Below are positions 35,186 to 44,300 of a stretch of DNA of 64,000 nt, piece after piece; the stretch's first letter is position 1, and each line of letters opens with the position of its first letter. The position numbers were made by a program, and so were the translations under genes. Source of the stretch: Streptomyces sp. XM4193 (GTDB lineage: Bacteria > Actinomycetota > Actinomycetes > Streptomycetales > Streptomycetaceae); contig NZ_JALLGK010000009.1 in the NCBI RefSeq assembly GCF_023072595.1, forward strand, positions 186,001-250,000, given 5' to 3'. Under the pieces are notes generated by a model. It did no database searches, had not been told where the DNA came from, and saw only the letters and a program-made list of their open reading frames with translations.

Positions 35186-38100
35186 GTGAGCACGCAGACG
35201 CAGGCCGGCGCGGACACATCCGCCACCGCCGAGGGGCAGGGGCGCGAGTCCGGAAGCAGCCTGGACGCCGGTACCTACGAGGTGCTGCGCGGCCGGATGT
35301 CGGGTGCCGCGGCCGAACTCGCGAGCCGGTCCCAGGCACTGAACGCCGAGCGGATGGCGGCCTTCGGCGGCAGCGAGCTCGAACTCATCGGCAACGACCG
35401 CATCCGCACCGAGCACAACTGCGTGCCCCGCGACATCGTGCAGGTCGGCGGGTTGATGCTGTTCGGCTACAACGTCCACTTCGGTCTCAAGCAGACCACC
35501 GCCGTACGGGACGTCTTCGCGCTCCACCGCTACCACGACGGCCGCTTCGAGGAGGTCGAGGAGAGCACCCTGCCGGGGCTGCTGGACGACGAGCGGTTCC
35601 GGCGCGACTTCCTCGACCTCTACCGCTACTACCGCGAGGCCGAACTCCTCCAACTCCGCCGCACCGGGCAGCTGTTGCTGGCGGTCTTCCAGACCGGCGA
35701 ACGCCTCTCCGACATCCGTGTGCTGCGCTGGCGGATCGCGCCCGACGGCACCCCGGAGTACGTCGACGCCAAGGGCGAGCGCGACCACACCTTCCCGCCC
35801 TCCCACGACTTCGAGTGGATCACCACCGGTCGCGAGGACCACGTCCTCGGCCGCCATCCGCACATCTCCATCGAGGGCGAGCTGTTCGTCGAGACGGTGA
35901 ACGGGACGCTCACCGTCAAGATCGAGGACAACACCGAGTCGGGCGAGGGCATCTACTCCGAGGAGGTCGACGAGCCGCTGCAGTCGCTCGCCGACGCCGA
36001 GGTCGCCCATGTGCGCGTCGGCCCGCTGATCCTGCTGCGGGTGCTGCCCTACAAGGAGACCGTCCACCGCTACCTGGTCTTCAACCGGCGCTCCAAGGAG
36101 GTCGTGCGCCTGGACGGAATCGGGCTCTCCTGCCAGCGGCTGCCCGAGGACCAGGGCATCATCTTCCCCGGCGGCTACTACCTCACCACCGCACCCGCGG
36201 GCTCGGCCGCCCGCACCTTCGACACCGACACCGCGGACCTGGAGTTCGAGTCGGTGGTCCGCTCGCCCAACGGCGAGGATGTGCTCTACGTCTTCCACGC
36301 GCGCGCCGAGGGCCGCACCCTGCTGCTGCCCTACAACCTCATCCGCAAGGAGGTCGCGGCACCGATCCCCTCGCACGGCTACTCGCTCTTCGAGGACGGC
36401 ACCATGGCCGTCTTCCGGGCGCTCAGCGACGAGCCGACCCGGGTGCACCCGATGCAGCTGTGGCAGACGCCCTACCTCTCCGACTCCTACGCCGCGGCGC
36501 AGCCCGAGGGCACCGGCCCGCTCACCAGGGTCGGCAACGCCGAGCTGGTGCGCGGCATCTCCGACTCGCTCTCGGTGGCCCGGATGGCCGACGAGATGGC
36601 GCCCAGCGTCGCGGTGTTCGAAGCGATCGTCGCCGCCTGCGGCCGGGTCGCGGACACGTACTACTGGCTCACCGACGAGGGGTTGCACGGGCTCGACGAG
36701 CCGTTGGAGACCCTGCGCCGGACCGCCGAGCAGGTCATCGACGAGTTCGAGCGGGTCGAGGAGCTGCGCGCCCAGTCGCGGACGGCGGTGGCCGAGGCGA
36801 CCGCCGAGGTCACCACCCTGGTACGGCGTGCCAGGGGCGAGGCGCCGGGCGGCGCCACCGCCTGGGTCGTGCTGCTGACCGAACTGCGCCGCGCCCAGGG
36901 CGGCGTGGAGTCGCTGCGCGAGCTGCGGTACGTCGACGTCGAGCAGATCGACGCGCTCACCGCCGAGTTGACCGCCTCGCTGGAGTCGACCGGTCGCAGA
37001 GCGGTCGCCCACCTCTCCCGCGCCGACGCCTTCGACGACACCCGTGCGGCGGTCGAGGAACTGACCCGGCGGGCCTCGGAGGCCGCCACCGTCGCGGACG
37101 CCGACCCGCTGGGCGAGCAGATCGGCGAGCACGCCGAGGGCCTGCGCACCGTCACCGACGTGGTCGGTGGCCTCGACATCGCCGACGCGACCGTGCGCAC
37201 CGACCTGCTGGAGCGCATCGGTGAGATGACGGGCCTGGTCAACCGCGCCCGCGCGGTGCTCGACGGGCGCCGCAAGGAGCTGCTGGAGAGCGAGGGCAGG
37301 GCGGAGTTCTCCGCCGAGTTCGCGCTGCTGGGGCAGGCCGTCGCCGGCGCGCTCGCGGCCTCCGGCACACCCGAGGAGTGCGACGAGCAACTGGGCCGGC
37401 TGCTGCTCCAGTTGGAGAACCTGGAGTCGCGGTTCGGCGCCTTCGACGACTTCCTCGCCCGGCTCACCGAGCAGCGCGAGGAGATCTACGAGACCTTCTC
37501 CGCCCGCAAACAGGCCCAGCTGGACGAACGCGCCCGGCACGCCGAGCGGTTGGTGCAGTCGGCCGAACGCATCCTGGGCACCGTCTCCCGCCGCTCCGGC
37601 ACCCTGACCACACTCGACGAGGTCAACGCCTACTTCGCCACCGACCCGCTGGTGGCCAAGGTCCGGGACACCGCCGAAGAGCTGCGCACGCTCGGCGACA
37701 CGGTGCGCGGCGAGGAGCTGGACGGCCGACTCAAGGCCGCGCGCCAGGAAGCGGCCCGCAGCCTGCGCGACCGTGCCGACCTCTACGACGCCGAGGGCAC
37801 CGTACGGCTGGGTCGGCACCGCTTCGGCGTGAACACCCAGCCCATCGACCTCACCCTGGTGCCGCAGGACGGTGCGCTCGCCTTCGCCGTCACCGGCACC
37901 GACTACCGTGCGCCGGTCGACGACCCGGCCTTCGAGGGGACCAGGGACTTCTGGGACCAGCCGCTGGTCTCGGAGTCGCCGCAGGTCTACCGGGCGGAGC
38001 ATCTGGCCGCGTCCGTGCTGGCCGCCGTCGGGCCCGACCGGCTGCGCGAGGCGGCGCGGACCGAGGGCGGGGTGGCCGCGCTCATCCGCGAGCAGGCCGA

Positions 38101-40111
38101 GTCCGCGTACGACGAGGGATACGACCGCGGCGTCCACGACCACGACGCGGCGGCCGTGCTGACCGCGGTACTGGGCCTGGGCGAGGCCGCCGACCTGCTG
38201 CGCTTCACCCCCGAGGTGCGCGGCGCGGCCCAGCTGTTCTGGGCCTACGGCACCTGTGAGGAGGACCGCAGGGCGTGGACGACCCGCGCCCACTCGCTGG
38301 CCCGAGCCCGCAGCGCGTTCGGCCCCGGTCCGGCCGTCGCGCAGCTGGCGGGCGAACTCGGCGCGGCGGCCGGCGAGTTCGTCGCCGCCGCGGGCCTGAG
38401 CGTCACCGGCCCCGGGAACGCGGGCCCCGGGCAGGCGGACGCCGGCGAGCTTCGCGGCTGTGAGGGAGACGGCCGCGACGAGGAGAACCTCGGCAGCTAT
38501 CTCTTCGAGGAACTGGCCTCCGGCAGACCGCAGTTCGCCACCTCCGCGACCGCCCGCGCGTTCCTCGCCGACTTCCGCTCGGCGCTGGGCGGCCCGCAGT
38601 CGGCGCAGGCCGAGGAGTTCGCCGCGGACCTGAGGGCACTCGGCACGGACCTGACGGCGCGCCACCAGCTCGCGCTGGCCTGGCTCTCCTCGTTCGCCGA
38701 GGCCCGGAGCGCGCCGACCGGCGACCTTCCGGAAGCCGCCGCGCTGGAGCTGTGCGGCGAGGAGCTGGACCGACGCGACATCGACGCACCGGTGCAGACC
38801 ACCGTCACCGGGCTGCTCGGCTCGCACCGCCGGATCAGCGGCGGCGAACTCCCGCTGCGGCTCGACGAGTTCCTCGCCCGCACGCACCGGTTCCGCACCC
38901 GCCGGGTGCCGGCGCACCGTGCGTACACCCGTGCCCGCAACGCCCTGCTCACCGCGGAGCGGGAGCGGCTGCGGCTGGACGCCTTCACCCCGCAGGTGAT
39001 GTCCGCCTTCGTGCGCAACCGCCTCATCGACGAGGTCTACCTTCCGCTGATCGGCGACAACCTGGCCAAGCAGCTCGGCACGGCCGGGACGGAACGCCGC
39101 ACCGACAGCCAGGGCCTGCTGCTCCTGCTCTCCCCTCCCGGCTACGGCAAGACGACGCTGATGGAGTACGTCGCCTCCCGGCTCGGGCTGGTGCTGGTCA
39201 AGGTGGACGGCCCGGCGCTCGGCTACCACACCACCTCGCTGGACCCGGCCGCCGCACCCGACGCGGCTGCCCGGCGCGAGGTGGAGAAGATCAACTTCGC
39301 GCTGGAGATGGGCAACAACGTCTTCCTCTACCTCGACGACATCCAGCACACCTCGCCCGAACTCCTCCAGAAGTTCATCCCGCTCTGCGACGCCCAGCGC
39401 CGTATCGACGGCGTCGCCACCGCCGACGGCCGGGCACGCACCTTCGACCTGCGCGGCAAGCGCTTCGCGGTCTGCATGGCCGGCAACCCCTTCACCTCCA
39501 CCGGCGCTCGCTTCCGCGTCCCCGACATGCTCGCCAACCGCGCCGACGTCTGGAACCTCGGCGACGTCCTCTCCGGCAAGGAGAACGTCTTCGCGCTCAG
39601 CCACATCGAGAACGCCCTCACCTCCAACCCCGTGCTCTCCCCGCTCGCCGCGCGCGACCGCGCCGACATCGACCTGCTGGTGCGCCTCGCCGACGGCGAC
39701 GAGAGCGCCCAGGCCGACCGGCTGGCGCACCCGTACACCCCCGCGGACCTGGAGCAGATCCTCGCGGTGCTGCGGAAGCTGCTGTACGTCCAGCGCACGA
39801 CGCTGCGGGTCAACGCCGCCTACATCGCCTCGGCGACCATGGACGACGCCGACCGCACCGAACCGCCGTTCCGGCTCCAGGGCTCGTACCGCAACACCAA
39901 CAAGCTGGCCGAACGCATCGTGCCGGTGATGAACGACCAGGAGCTGGAAGCGCTGATCGACGACCACTACCTGGGCGAGGCGCAGACCCTCACCGCCGGG
40001 GCGGAGGCCAACCTGCTCAAACTCGCCGAGCTGCGCGGGCGGTTGGACCCCGAGCGGGCCGCGCGCTGGAAGGAGATCAAGCACACCTGGGCGAGCGGCC
40101 GACAGGCGTAG
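35186..40111 (+). CDS. Giant AAA+ protein of the 'DNA repair ATPase' (DUF3686-like) family
   Basis: A 1641-residue cytoplasmic protein. The N-terminal 450 residues form a repeat-rich beta region (GGLMLFGYNVHFGLK, FHARAEGRTLLLPYNLIRKE), followed by a long helical/coiled middle (about 480-870) and a C-terminal AAA+ ATPase: Walker A SPPGYGKTTLMEY (K1322), Walker B VFLYLDDIQ (D1384, D1385), and sensor-1-like CMAGNPFTSTGARFRVPD, resembling MoxR/AAA_5 ATPases. As I recall, databases label relatives DNA repair ATPase without experimental support. The N-terminal beta region could be a propeller. Start GTG at 35186 follows GAGGAG. Consistent placement after a flotillin and OB-fold protein suggests a membrane-tethered remodelling machine; the substrate is unknown. 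Confidence 0.8.
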   Translation: MSTQTQAGADTSATAEGQGRESGSSLDAGTYEVLRGRMSGAAAELASRSQALNAERMAAFGGSELELIGNDRIRTEHNCVPRDIVQVGGLMLFGYNVHFGLKQTTAVRDVFALHRYHDGRFEEVEESTLPGLLDDERFRRDFLDLYRYYREAELLQLRRTGQLLLAVFQTGERLSDIRVLRWRIAPDGTPEYVDAKGERDHTFPPSHDFEWITTGREDHVLGRHPHISIEGELFVETVNGTLTVKIEDNTESGEGIYSEEVDEPLQSLADAEVAHVRVGPLILLRVLPYKETVHRYLVFNRRSKEVVRLDGIGLSCQRLPEDQGIIFPGGYYLTTAPAGSAARTFDTDTADLEFESVVRSPNGEDVLYVFHARAEGRTLLLPYNLIRKEVAAPIPSHGYSLFEDGTMAVFRALSDEPTRVHPMQLWQTPYLSDSYAAAQPEGTGPLTRVGNAELVRGISDSLSVARMADEMAPSVAVFEAIVAACGRVADTYYWLTDEGLHGLDEPLETLRRTAEQVIDEFERVEELRAQSRTAVAEATAEVTTLVRRARGEAPGGATAWVVLLTELRRAQGGVESLRELRYVDVEQIDALTAELTASLESTGRRAVAHLSRADAFDDTRAAVEELTRRASEAATVADADPLGEQIGEHAEGLRTVTDVVGGLDIADATVRTDLLERIGEMTGLVNRARAVLDGRRKELLESEGRAEFSAEFALLGQAVAGALAASGTPEECDEQLGRLLLQLENLESRFGAFDDFLARLTEQREEIYETFSARKQAQLDERARHAERLVQSAERILGTVSRRSGTLTTLDEVNAYFATDPLVAKVRDTAEELRTLGDTVRGEELDGRLKAARQEAARSLRDRADLYDAEGTVRLGRHRFGVNTQPIDLTLVPQDGALAFAVTGTDYRAPVDDPAFEGTRDFWDQPLVSESPQVYRAEHLAASVLAAVGPDRLREAARTEGGVAALIREQAESAYDEGYDRGVHDHDAAAVLTAVLGLGEAADLLRFTPEVRGAAQLFWAYGTCEEDRRAWTTRAHSLARARSAFGPGPAVAQLAGELGAAAGEFVAAAGLSVTGPGNAGPGQADAGELRGCEGDGRDEENLGSYLFEELASGRPQFATSATARAFLADFRSALGGPQSAQAEEFAADLRALGTDLTARHQLALAWLSSFAEARSAPTGDLPEAAALELCGEELDRRDIDAPVQTTVTGLLGSHRRISGGELPLRLDEFLARTHRFRTRRVPAHRAYTRARNALLTAERERLRLDAFTPQVMSAFVRNRLIDEVYLPLIGDNLAKQLGTAGTERRTDSQGLLLLLSPPGYGKTTLMEYVASRLGLVLVKVDGPALGYHTTSLDPAAAPDAAARREVEKINFALEMGNNVFLYLDDIQHTSPELLQKFIPLCDAQRRIDGVATADGRARTFDLRGKRFAVCMAGNPFTSTGARFRVPDMLANRADVWNLGDVLSGKENVFALSHIENALTSNPVLSPLAARDRADIDLLVRLADGDESAQADRLAHPYTPADLEQILAVLRKLLYVQRTTLRVNAAYIASATMDDADRTEPPFRLQGSYRNTNKLAERIVPVMNDQELEALIDDHYLGEAQTLTAGAEANLLKLAELRGRLDPERAARWKEIKHTWASGRQA

Positions 40112-40393
40112 AGCGACGGCGACGGACCGCTCCGGGGCGGGCCTCCGCGCCGGAGCGGGCCCGCCGGCCCGGGTTCGGGTTCGTGCGGTGTCGGCGGGCG
40201 GTGCGGGGCGGTTGGCGGTGTTCGCGAGCCGGGCGGTGTGGCCGCGGCTCGCGGCAGCCGCCCGGCGTCGACTGTCAACCACGCCAAACGGGGGAGGGAA
40301 GACGGCAATCGAAGGGGCGTGGTCGGGAGGAAAGTCATGGCATGGTTCGCCCATTATTGACATGTCCGATACATCTAGCGGACGTTGTCGCCC

Positions 40394-41131
40394 ATGTTGA
40401 GACGAATCCTCACCTCCTTCCTCACCGCGGTGCTGCTCGCGGCCTCGGCACTGACCGTCACGGTCGCCACGGCCGGCACGGCGAGCGCCGACGGCTGCTA
40501 CACCTGGAACCGCACCCTCAAGCAGGGCGCGTCCGGCGCCGACGTCACCCAGCTGCAGATCCGAGTCGCCGGCTACCCGGGGACCGGCAACGTCCTCGCG
40601 ATCGACGGCAGTTACGGTCCCGCCACGGCTGCCGCGGTCAAGCGGTTCCAGTCCGCGTACGGGCTCGCCGCCGACGGAATCGCCGGCCCGAACACCTTCT
40701 CCAAGATCTACGCGTTGCAGAACAACGACTGCTCGCCGGCGAACTTCGCCTTCTCCGAGCTCAACCGCTGCAACTCCACCTGGGCGGGCGGCAGGGTCAG
40801 CGCGGCGCAGGCAAAGGAGAACGCCAAGCGCACCATGTGGAAGCTCCAGGCGCTGCGGCACGCCCTGGGTGACAAGTCCATCCGCATCACCAGCGGTTTC
40901 CGCTCCGCCACCTGCAACGCCAACGTCGGCGGCTCGCCCAACAGCCGGCACATGTACGGCCACGCCGCGGACCTCGGAGTCTCGCCGCACAGCCTGTGCA
41001 CGCTCGCCAAGGCCGCCCGCAACCACGGCTTCAACACCATCCTCGGCCCGGGCTACCCCGACCACAACGACCACGTCCACCTCGACCACAAGAGCGGACG
41101 CACCTGGTCCGCCCCCAACTGCGGTATCTGA
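40394..41131 (+). CDS. Secreted peptidoglycan-binding M15 peptidase
   Basis: A 245-residue exported cell-wall enzyme. A Sec signal peptide covers residues 1-33 (TAGTASA before the likely cut). A peptidoglycan_binding_1 domain (about 40-105, DVTQLQIRVAGYPG and DGSYGPATAAAVKRFQ) precedes an M15 zinc peptidase domain with SRHMYGHAADLG (His and Asp ligands) and DHVHLD (third ligand). It probably cleaves D-Ala-containing peptidoglycan peptides. Start ATG at 40394 (MLRRIL) is preferred over an in-frame TTG 9 nt upstream. Two tandem hairpins follow the stop. Confidence 0.9.
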   Translation: MLRRILTSFLTAVLLAASALTVTVATAGTASADGCYTWNRTLKQGASGADVTQLQIRVAGYPGTGNVLAIDGSYGPATAAAVKRFQSAYGLAADGIAGPNTFSKIYALQNNDCSPANFAFSELNRCNSTWAGGRVSAAQAKENAKRTMWKLQALRHALGDKSIRITSGFRSATCNANVGGSPNSRHMYGHAADLGVSPHSLCTLAKAARNHGFNTILGPGYPDHNDHVHLDHKSGRTWSAPNCGI

Positions 41132-41140
41132 GCCGCGAGT

Positions 41141-41184
41141 CGGCCGTCGTGCCGCCCCGGACCGAAGGGGCGGCACGACGGCCG
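41141..41184. terminator. 18-bp perfect-stem terminator after the M15 peptidase
   Basis: The stem 41141-41158 with 41167-41184 is perfect, with an 8-nt loop, starting 9 nt after the peptidase stop. Confidence 0.9.
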
Positions 41185-41189
41185 GCGAC

Positions 41190-41222
41190 GGCTGCGGCAC
41201 CGCCCCGCGCGGTGCCGCAGCC
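41190..41222. terminator. Second hairpin between convergent peptidase and kinase genes
   Basis: GGCTGCGGCACCGC pairs perfectly with GCGGTGCCGCAGCC around a 5-nt loop. It probably serves the leftward kinase. A 16-bp direct repeat (GCAGCCGTACGGGCCG) follows at 41217 and 41239. Confidence 0.8.
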
Positions 41223-41356
41223 GTACGGGCCGTCTCCCGCAGCCGTACGGGCCGGCGACCGGACCCGGCGAGCGCCGCGTTCGTCGGGCTGCGGAAGGTG
41301 TCTGAGCTCGGGCGCGCGAACGTGCTCGCGCTCGCGGCACGCCGCGGCGGCGTCGG

Positions 41357-43396
41357 TCAGCGGGGGCTGAGGCGAACGACCTTGCCCTCGGCGTTCGCGG
41401 CGAGGTAGCCGCCGCCGTACTCGTCCGACAGGTAGAGCCGCAGCTCCAACTCCTCGGTGGACATGCTGTGGTCCACGATCAGATAGCGGCTCTGCGGGTT
41501 GTCCACGTTCAGGTCCTGCTCGGCGCGACGCCACAACGAGGGCAGCGCCGACCAGTCGACCTTCCCGAGGTCGACGATCTCACCGGTGACCATGCCGCCC
41601 GGAGTGGCGGAGGGGTCCGGCGCGTTGGCGGGGTGGTAGCTGACCCGGTCGTAGCGCTTCGGATCGTCCTTGAGGGGCGTGTCCGCGGAGATGTGGGAAT
41701 CGTGGAAGCTCGCCCGGATCACCCGGGTGCCGCCCGACGCCTCGCGCAGCACCCGCACCGCGTCCTTCGCGCCCTGCTCGGTGTAGAAGGGCCCGCGGAA
41801 CGCGGAGGCGGCGTCCTCCGCGACATCCGGGGCCTTGGCGTCGTCGTCGTCCGAACCGCCGGGCTCCCCGGAACCGCCGGGCGGCGGTGTGCTGGACGGG
41901 GAGTCGGTCGGCGCGGCCGAGTCGGAACCCGAGTCGCCGACGATCTTCGGAAGGACCAGGAAGCCCAGCAGAGCGGTCGCGGTCACCACAGGACCTGCCA
42001 GGAAGGCGCCGATCCGCAGGCGTCGCCTCGCCCGCTCGGCGCGCTCCGGGTCCTGCCCACCGGGCACCGCGGCGGACGGCGGCGCGGACGGTGCCGCGCC
42101 CGAGGGCCCACCGCTGTCGGGCGAACCGGCAGGCGGGCGCGGGGACTTGCGGAACGACGTCGGCACGACGTCCTCGGGCTCGCCCGCCGCGCTGCCCCGC
42201 CGCGCACCGCTGTCGGTCGCGCTGTACCCCGCCGCACCGCCTGCTGCCGCACTGCCCGCTGCCCCGCTGCCGTCGCGGACGCTGTTCGCGGCTCCGGGGA
42301 CGGGGCGGCGGGGCGCGGCGGCGGTCGGTGCCGACTCGGGCCCCGGGACGGACCCGACAGCGCCGCCATCCGTTCTGGGCGGTCCCTGCGGGCTGACGGC
42401 CCGTCTGCGCGCGGCCCCGCCCGGCACCGCGTCCTGCCGGGTGTGCGGGCGGCCGTCTCCGGAAGACCCGTCCGCCGACGCCGTCCCGCGTCCGCCCTCG
42501 GTGGCCGGGAGCGAGGCGGGAGTGAGGTTCCAGGTCCCGTGGTGTGCGGTCGGGGCGCCGCTCTCGGCATCGGCGAGCAGCCGGTCGAGCTCCTCGGCCT
42601 CCGGACGGTCGCCGGGCTCGCGGGTGAGCAGCGCCCCCAGCACGCCGTGCAGCGAACCGGCCCGCTCCGGCGGCGGTATCGGAGCGTCGAGCACCGCCGC
42701 CAGGGTCGCCAGCGCGGTGCTGCGGCGCAGCGGATGGTCCCCCTCGACCGCGACATAGAGCATCATTCCCAGCGACCAGAGGTCGGAGGCCGGGTCGCCC
42801 TCCCGGCCGCGGATGCGCTCGGGCGCGATGTAGTCGGGCGAGCCGATCAACTCGCCGGTGGCGGTGAGACTGGCGGACTCGCGCACCGCGGCGATGCCGA
42901 AGTCGGTCAGCACCGGGGTGCTTTCGGTGCGCAGCAGCACATTGGCCGGCTTCACGTCGCGGTGCAGCACGCCCTCCGCGTGCGCGGCACGCAGCGCGGC
43001 GAGCACACCCCGGCCGATGGTCGCCGCCTGCTCGGGCGCCAACGTCCCCCGGTCCAGGCGGTCCTGGAGGGAGCCGCCGCGCACCAGCTCCATGACCAGC
43101 CACGGGTGGGCCACCTCGGCGGAGGTGACGATGTGGTGGATGGTCACGACGTTCGGGTGCTGGAGGCGGGCGAGTGAACGCGCCTCGCGCAGCACCCGCT
43201 CGCGGAGCATCCGGGCGGCGCTGGGATCGGACTCCAGGAGCAGCGGATCGGGCGGCCGCACCTCCTTGAGCGCCACCTCGCGCTGCAACTCCAGATCGAG
43301 GGCGCGCCACACCAGCCCCATCCCACCGCCGCCGAGCCGCTCACCGAGCTCGAAACGGCCGTCGATCACCCGCCCTGCGGGCCCCCCTGCGCTCAT
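41357..43396 (-). CDS. Membrane Ser/Thr protein kinase
   Basis: A 679-residue Hanks-type kinase. The N-terminal kinase domain (about 13-280) has the Gly loop GERLGGGGMG, the lysine of VALKE (K44), HRDVKPANV, DFG in LTDFGIA, and APE. A Pro/Ala/Gly-rich juxtamembrane linker follows (about 290-460), then one membrane span (GPVVTATALLGFLVLP) and an extracytoplasmic domain of about 190 residues with no PASTA repeats. It resembles receptor kinases sensing an unknown outside signal. Start ATG at 43394-43396 (MSAGGPAGR) is preferred over an in-frame upstream codon. Monocistronic and leftward. Confidence 0.9.
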   Translation of the reverse strand: MSAGGPAGRVIDGRFELGERLGGGGMGLVWRALDLELQREVALKEVRPPDPLLLESDPSAARMLRERVLREARSLARLQHPNVVTIHHIVTSAEVAHPWLVMELVRGGSLQDRLDRGTLAPEQAATIGRGVLAALRAAHAEGVLHRDVKPANVLLRTESTPVLTDFGIAAVRESASLTATGELIGSPDYIAPERIRGREGDPASDLWSLGMMLYVAVEGDHPLRRSTALATLAAVLDAPIPPPERAGSLHGVLGALLTREPGDRPEAEELDRLLADAESGAPTAHHGTWNLTPASLPATEGGRGTASADGSSGDGRPHTRQDAVPGGAARRRAVSPQGPPRTDGGAVGSVPGPESAPTAAAPRRPVPGAANSVRDGSGAAGSAAAGGAAGYSATDSGARRGSAAGEPEDVVPTSFRKSPRPPAGSPDSGGPSGAAPSAPPSAAVPGGQDPERAERARRRLRIGAFLAGPVVTATALLGFLVLPKIVGDSGSDSAAPTDSPSSTPPPGGSGEPGGSDDDDAKAPDVAEDAASAFRGPFYTEQGAKDAVRVLREASGGTRVIRASFHDSHISADTPLKDDPKRYDRVSYHPANAPDPSATPGGMVTGEIVDLGKVDWSALPSLWRRAEQDLNVDNPQSRYLIVDHSMSTEELELRLYLSDEYGGGYLAANAEGKVVRLSPR

Positions 43397-43542
43397 GGGG
43401 CTCAGCGTACGGCGCGGGTGTGACACCGGCACCGGCAGCGGGCCGTCATCGCCGCAACAGGCAAACCCGCGCCCGTGGCAGAGGGGCCGTCCGGCGGCGC
43501 GGGCGCGAACCCGGCCCCGACCCGCGGCTGTTGACGCGCGGG

Positions 43543-43587
43543 CTCACGGCCCGCTGCCTCACGGCGCGCTGCCTCACGGCCCGCTGC
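43543..43587. repeat. Three tandem 15-bp repeats
   Basis: CTCACGGCCCGCTGC, CTCACGGCGCGCTGC and CTCACGGCCCGCTGC follow each other directly, with a diverged fourth copy next. They lie between the kinase start and the end of the DUF5713 gene. Confidence 0.8.
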
Positions 43588-43608
43588 CTCACCGGCGGGC
43601 TGCCTGCC

Positions 43609-43950
43609 TCACCAGTCGCGCTCGGCGACCAGCGCCTCGGGGTCGGCGTCCGGGAAGCCGTAGGCCGAGGCGACGAAGAAGAAGTCCTCGCAGATCGCCT
43701 CGCGCGCGATGGTCTCTATCTCGCTGCCCGCGGCGTGGAAATCCTCCTCCAGCGCGTTGAACCGCTCGGTCGCCACCGCCGTCAGCTCGTAGAGCGCCGC
43801 CTCGTCGGCGGGCGGCGTCTCCTCGATCGCCGTGCACAGATCCAGCAGGATGCCGTTGCCCTTGTCCAGCACGTGGTCGGGGTAGTAGGAGTCGCTGTAC
43901 ATCTCGCGCAGGAAGGCGTGGCTGAGGATCTTGTCGTTGGTGATGGGCAT
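43609..43950 (-). CDS. DUF5713-family protein
   Basis: A 113-residue soluble protein beginning MPITNDKILSHAFLREMYSD and ending with PEALVAERDW, the pattern of DUF5713. It is acidic and mainly helical, with conserved YYPDHVLDKG and ETIAREAICEDFFFVASAYGF. Function unknown. Start ATG at 43948-43950 with GGGGG upstream. Divergent from the kinase at 44301. Confidence 0.8.
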   Translation of the reverse strand: MPITNDKILSHAFLREMYSDSYYPDHVLDKGNGILLDLCTAIEETPPADEAALYELTAVATERFNALEEDFHAAGSEIETIAREAICEDFFFVASAYGFPDADPEALVAERDW

Positions 43951-44168
43951 GAGTCCCCCTGGTGTGCGCGGTGGTGAGGAAGCGCGGCCACCGTCCGCGC
44001 GAGGGGCGCAGCGGCAGCACACGACGAGCCGTACGCGGACGAACCCCGTACCGGCCGACAACCATGCTGCCCCCTGCCACTGACAATCGGCCGGGCCCGG
44101 ACGGGGGTCGCCCCGTCGCGCTGTGGAAGCTCCGGCAGCACGGGCGTCTGCCGGGCCGGGAGAGGCGT

Positions 44169-44205
44169 ACCGTCCGGCCGCACGTCCCGACCCGGGCCGG
44201 ACGGT
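44169..44205. repeat. 11-bp inverted repeat upstream of the first PQQ kinase
   Basis: ACCGTCCGGCC (44169-44179) pairs perfectly with GGCCGGACGGT (44195-44205) across 15 nt, 96 nt ahead of the kinase start. This is the only notable structure in the 350-bp divergent gap 43951-44300. It may be an operator or an RNA hairpin. Confidence 0.5.
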
Positions 44206-44300
44206 CGTCCGCGCTGGGGGAGCGGGCGGCCAACTCATAGGGTGGTGGCCGACGTTCGGAGGTCGAACGTGTCGGAGCAGCCGATCTGGAGGCAGCCGCG

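Noticed and set aside
40357-40382. TTGACA sequence upstream of the M15 peptidase as a sigma-70 promoter
   Set aside because: No -10-like hexamer at 16-18 bp; the nearest TAGCGG is only about 13 bp away.
32846-41200. A 2784-codon open frame on the minus strand opposite flotillin and the giant ATPase
   Set aside because: Composition is Leu/Gly/Val/Asp-rich shadow translation with no recognisable domain; both plus-strand genes have clear domains and starts.
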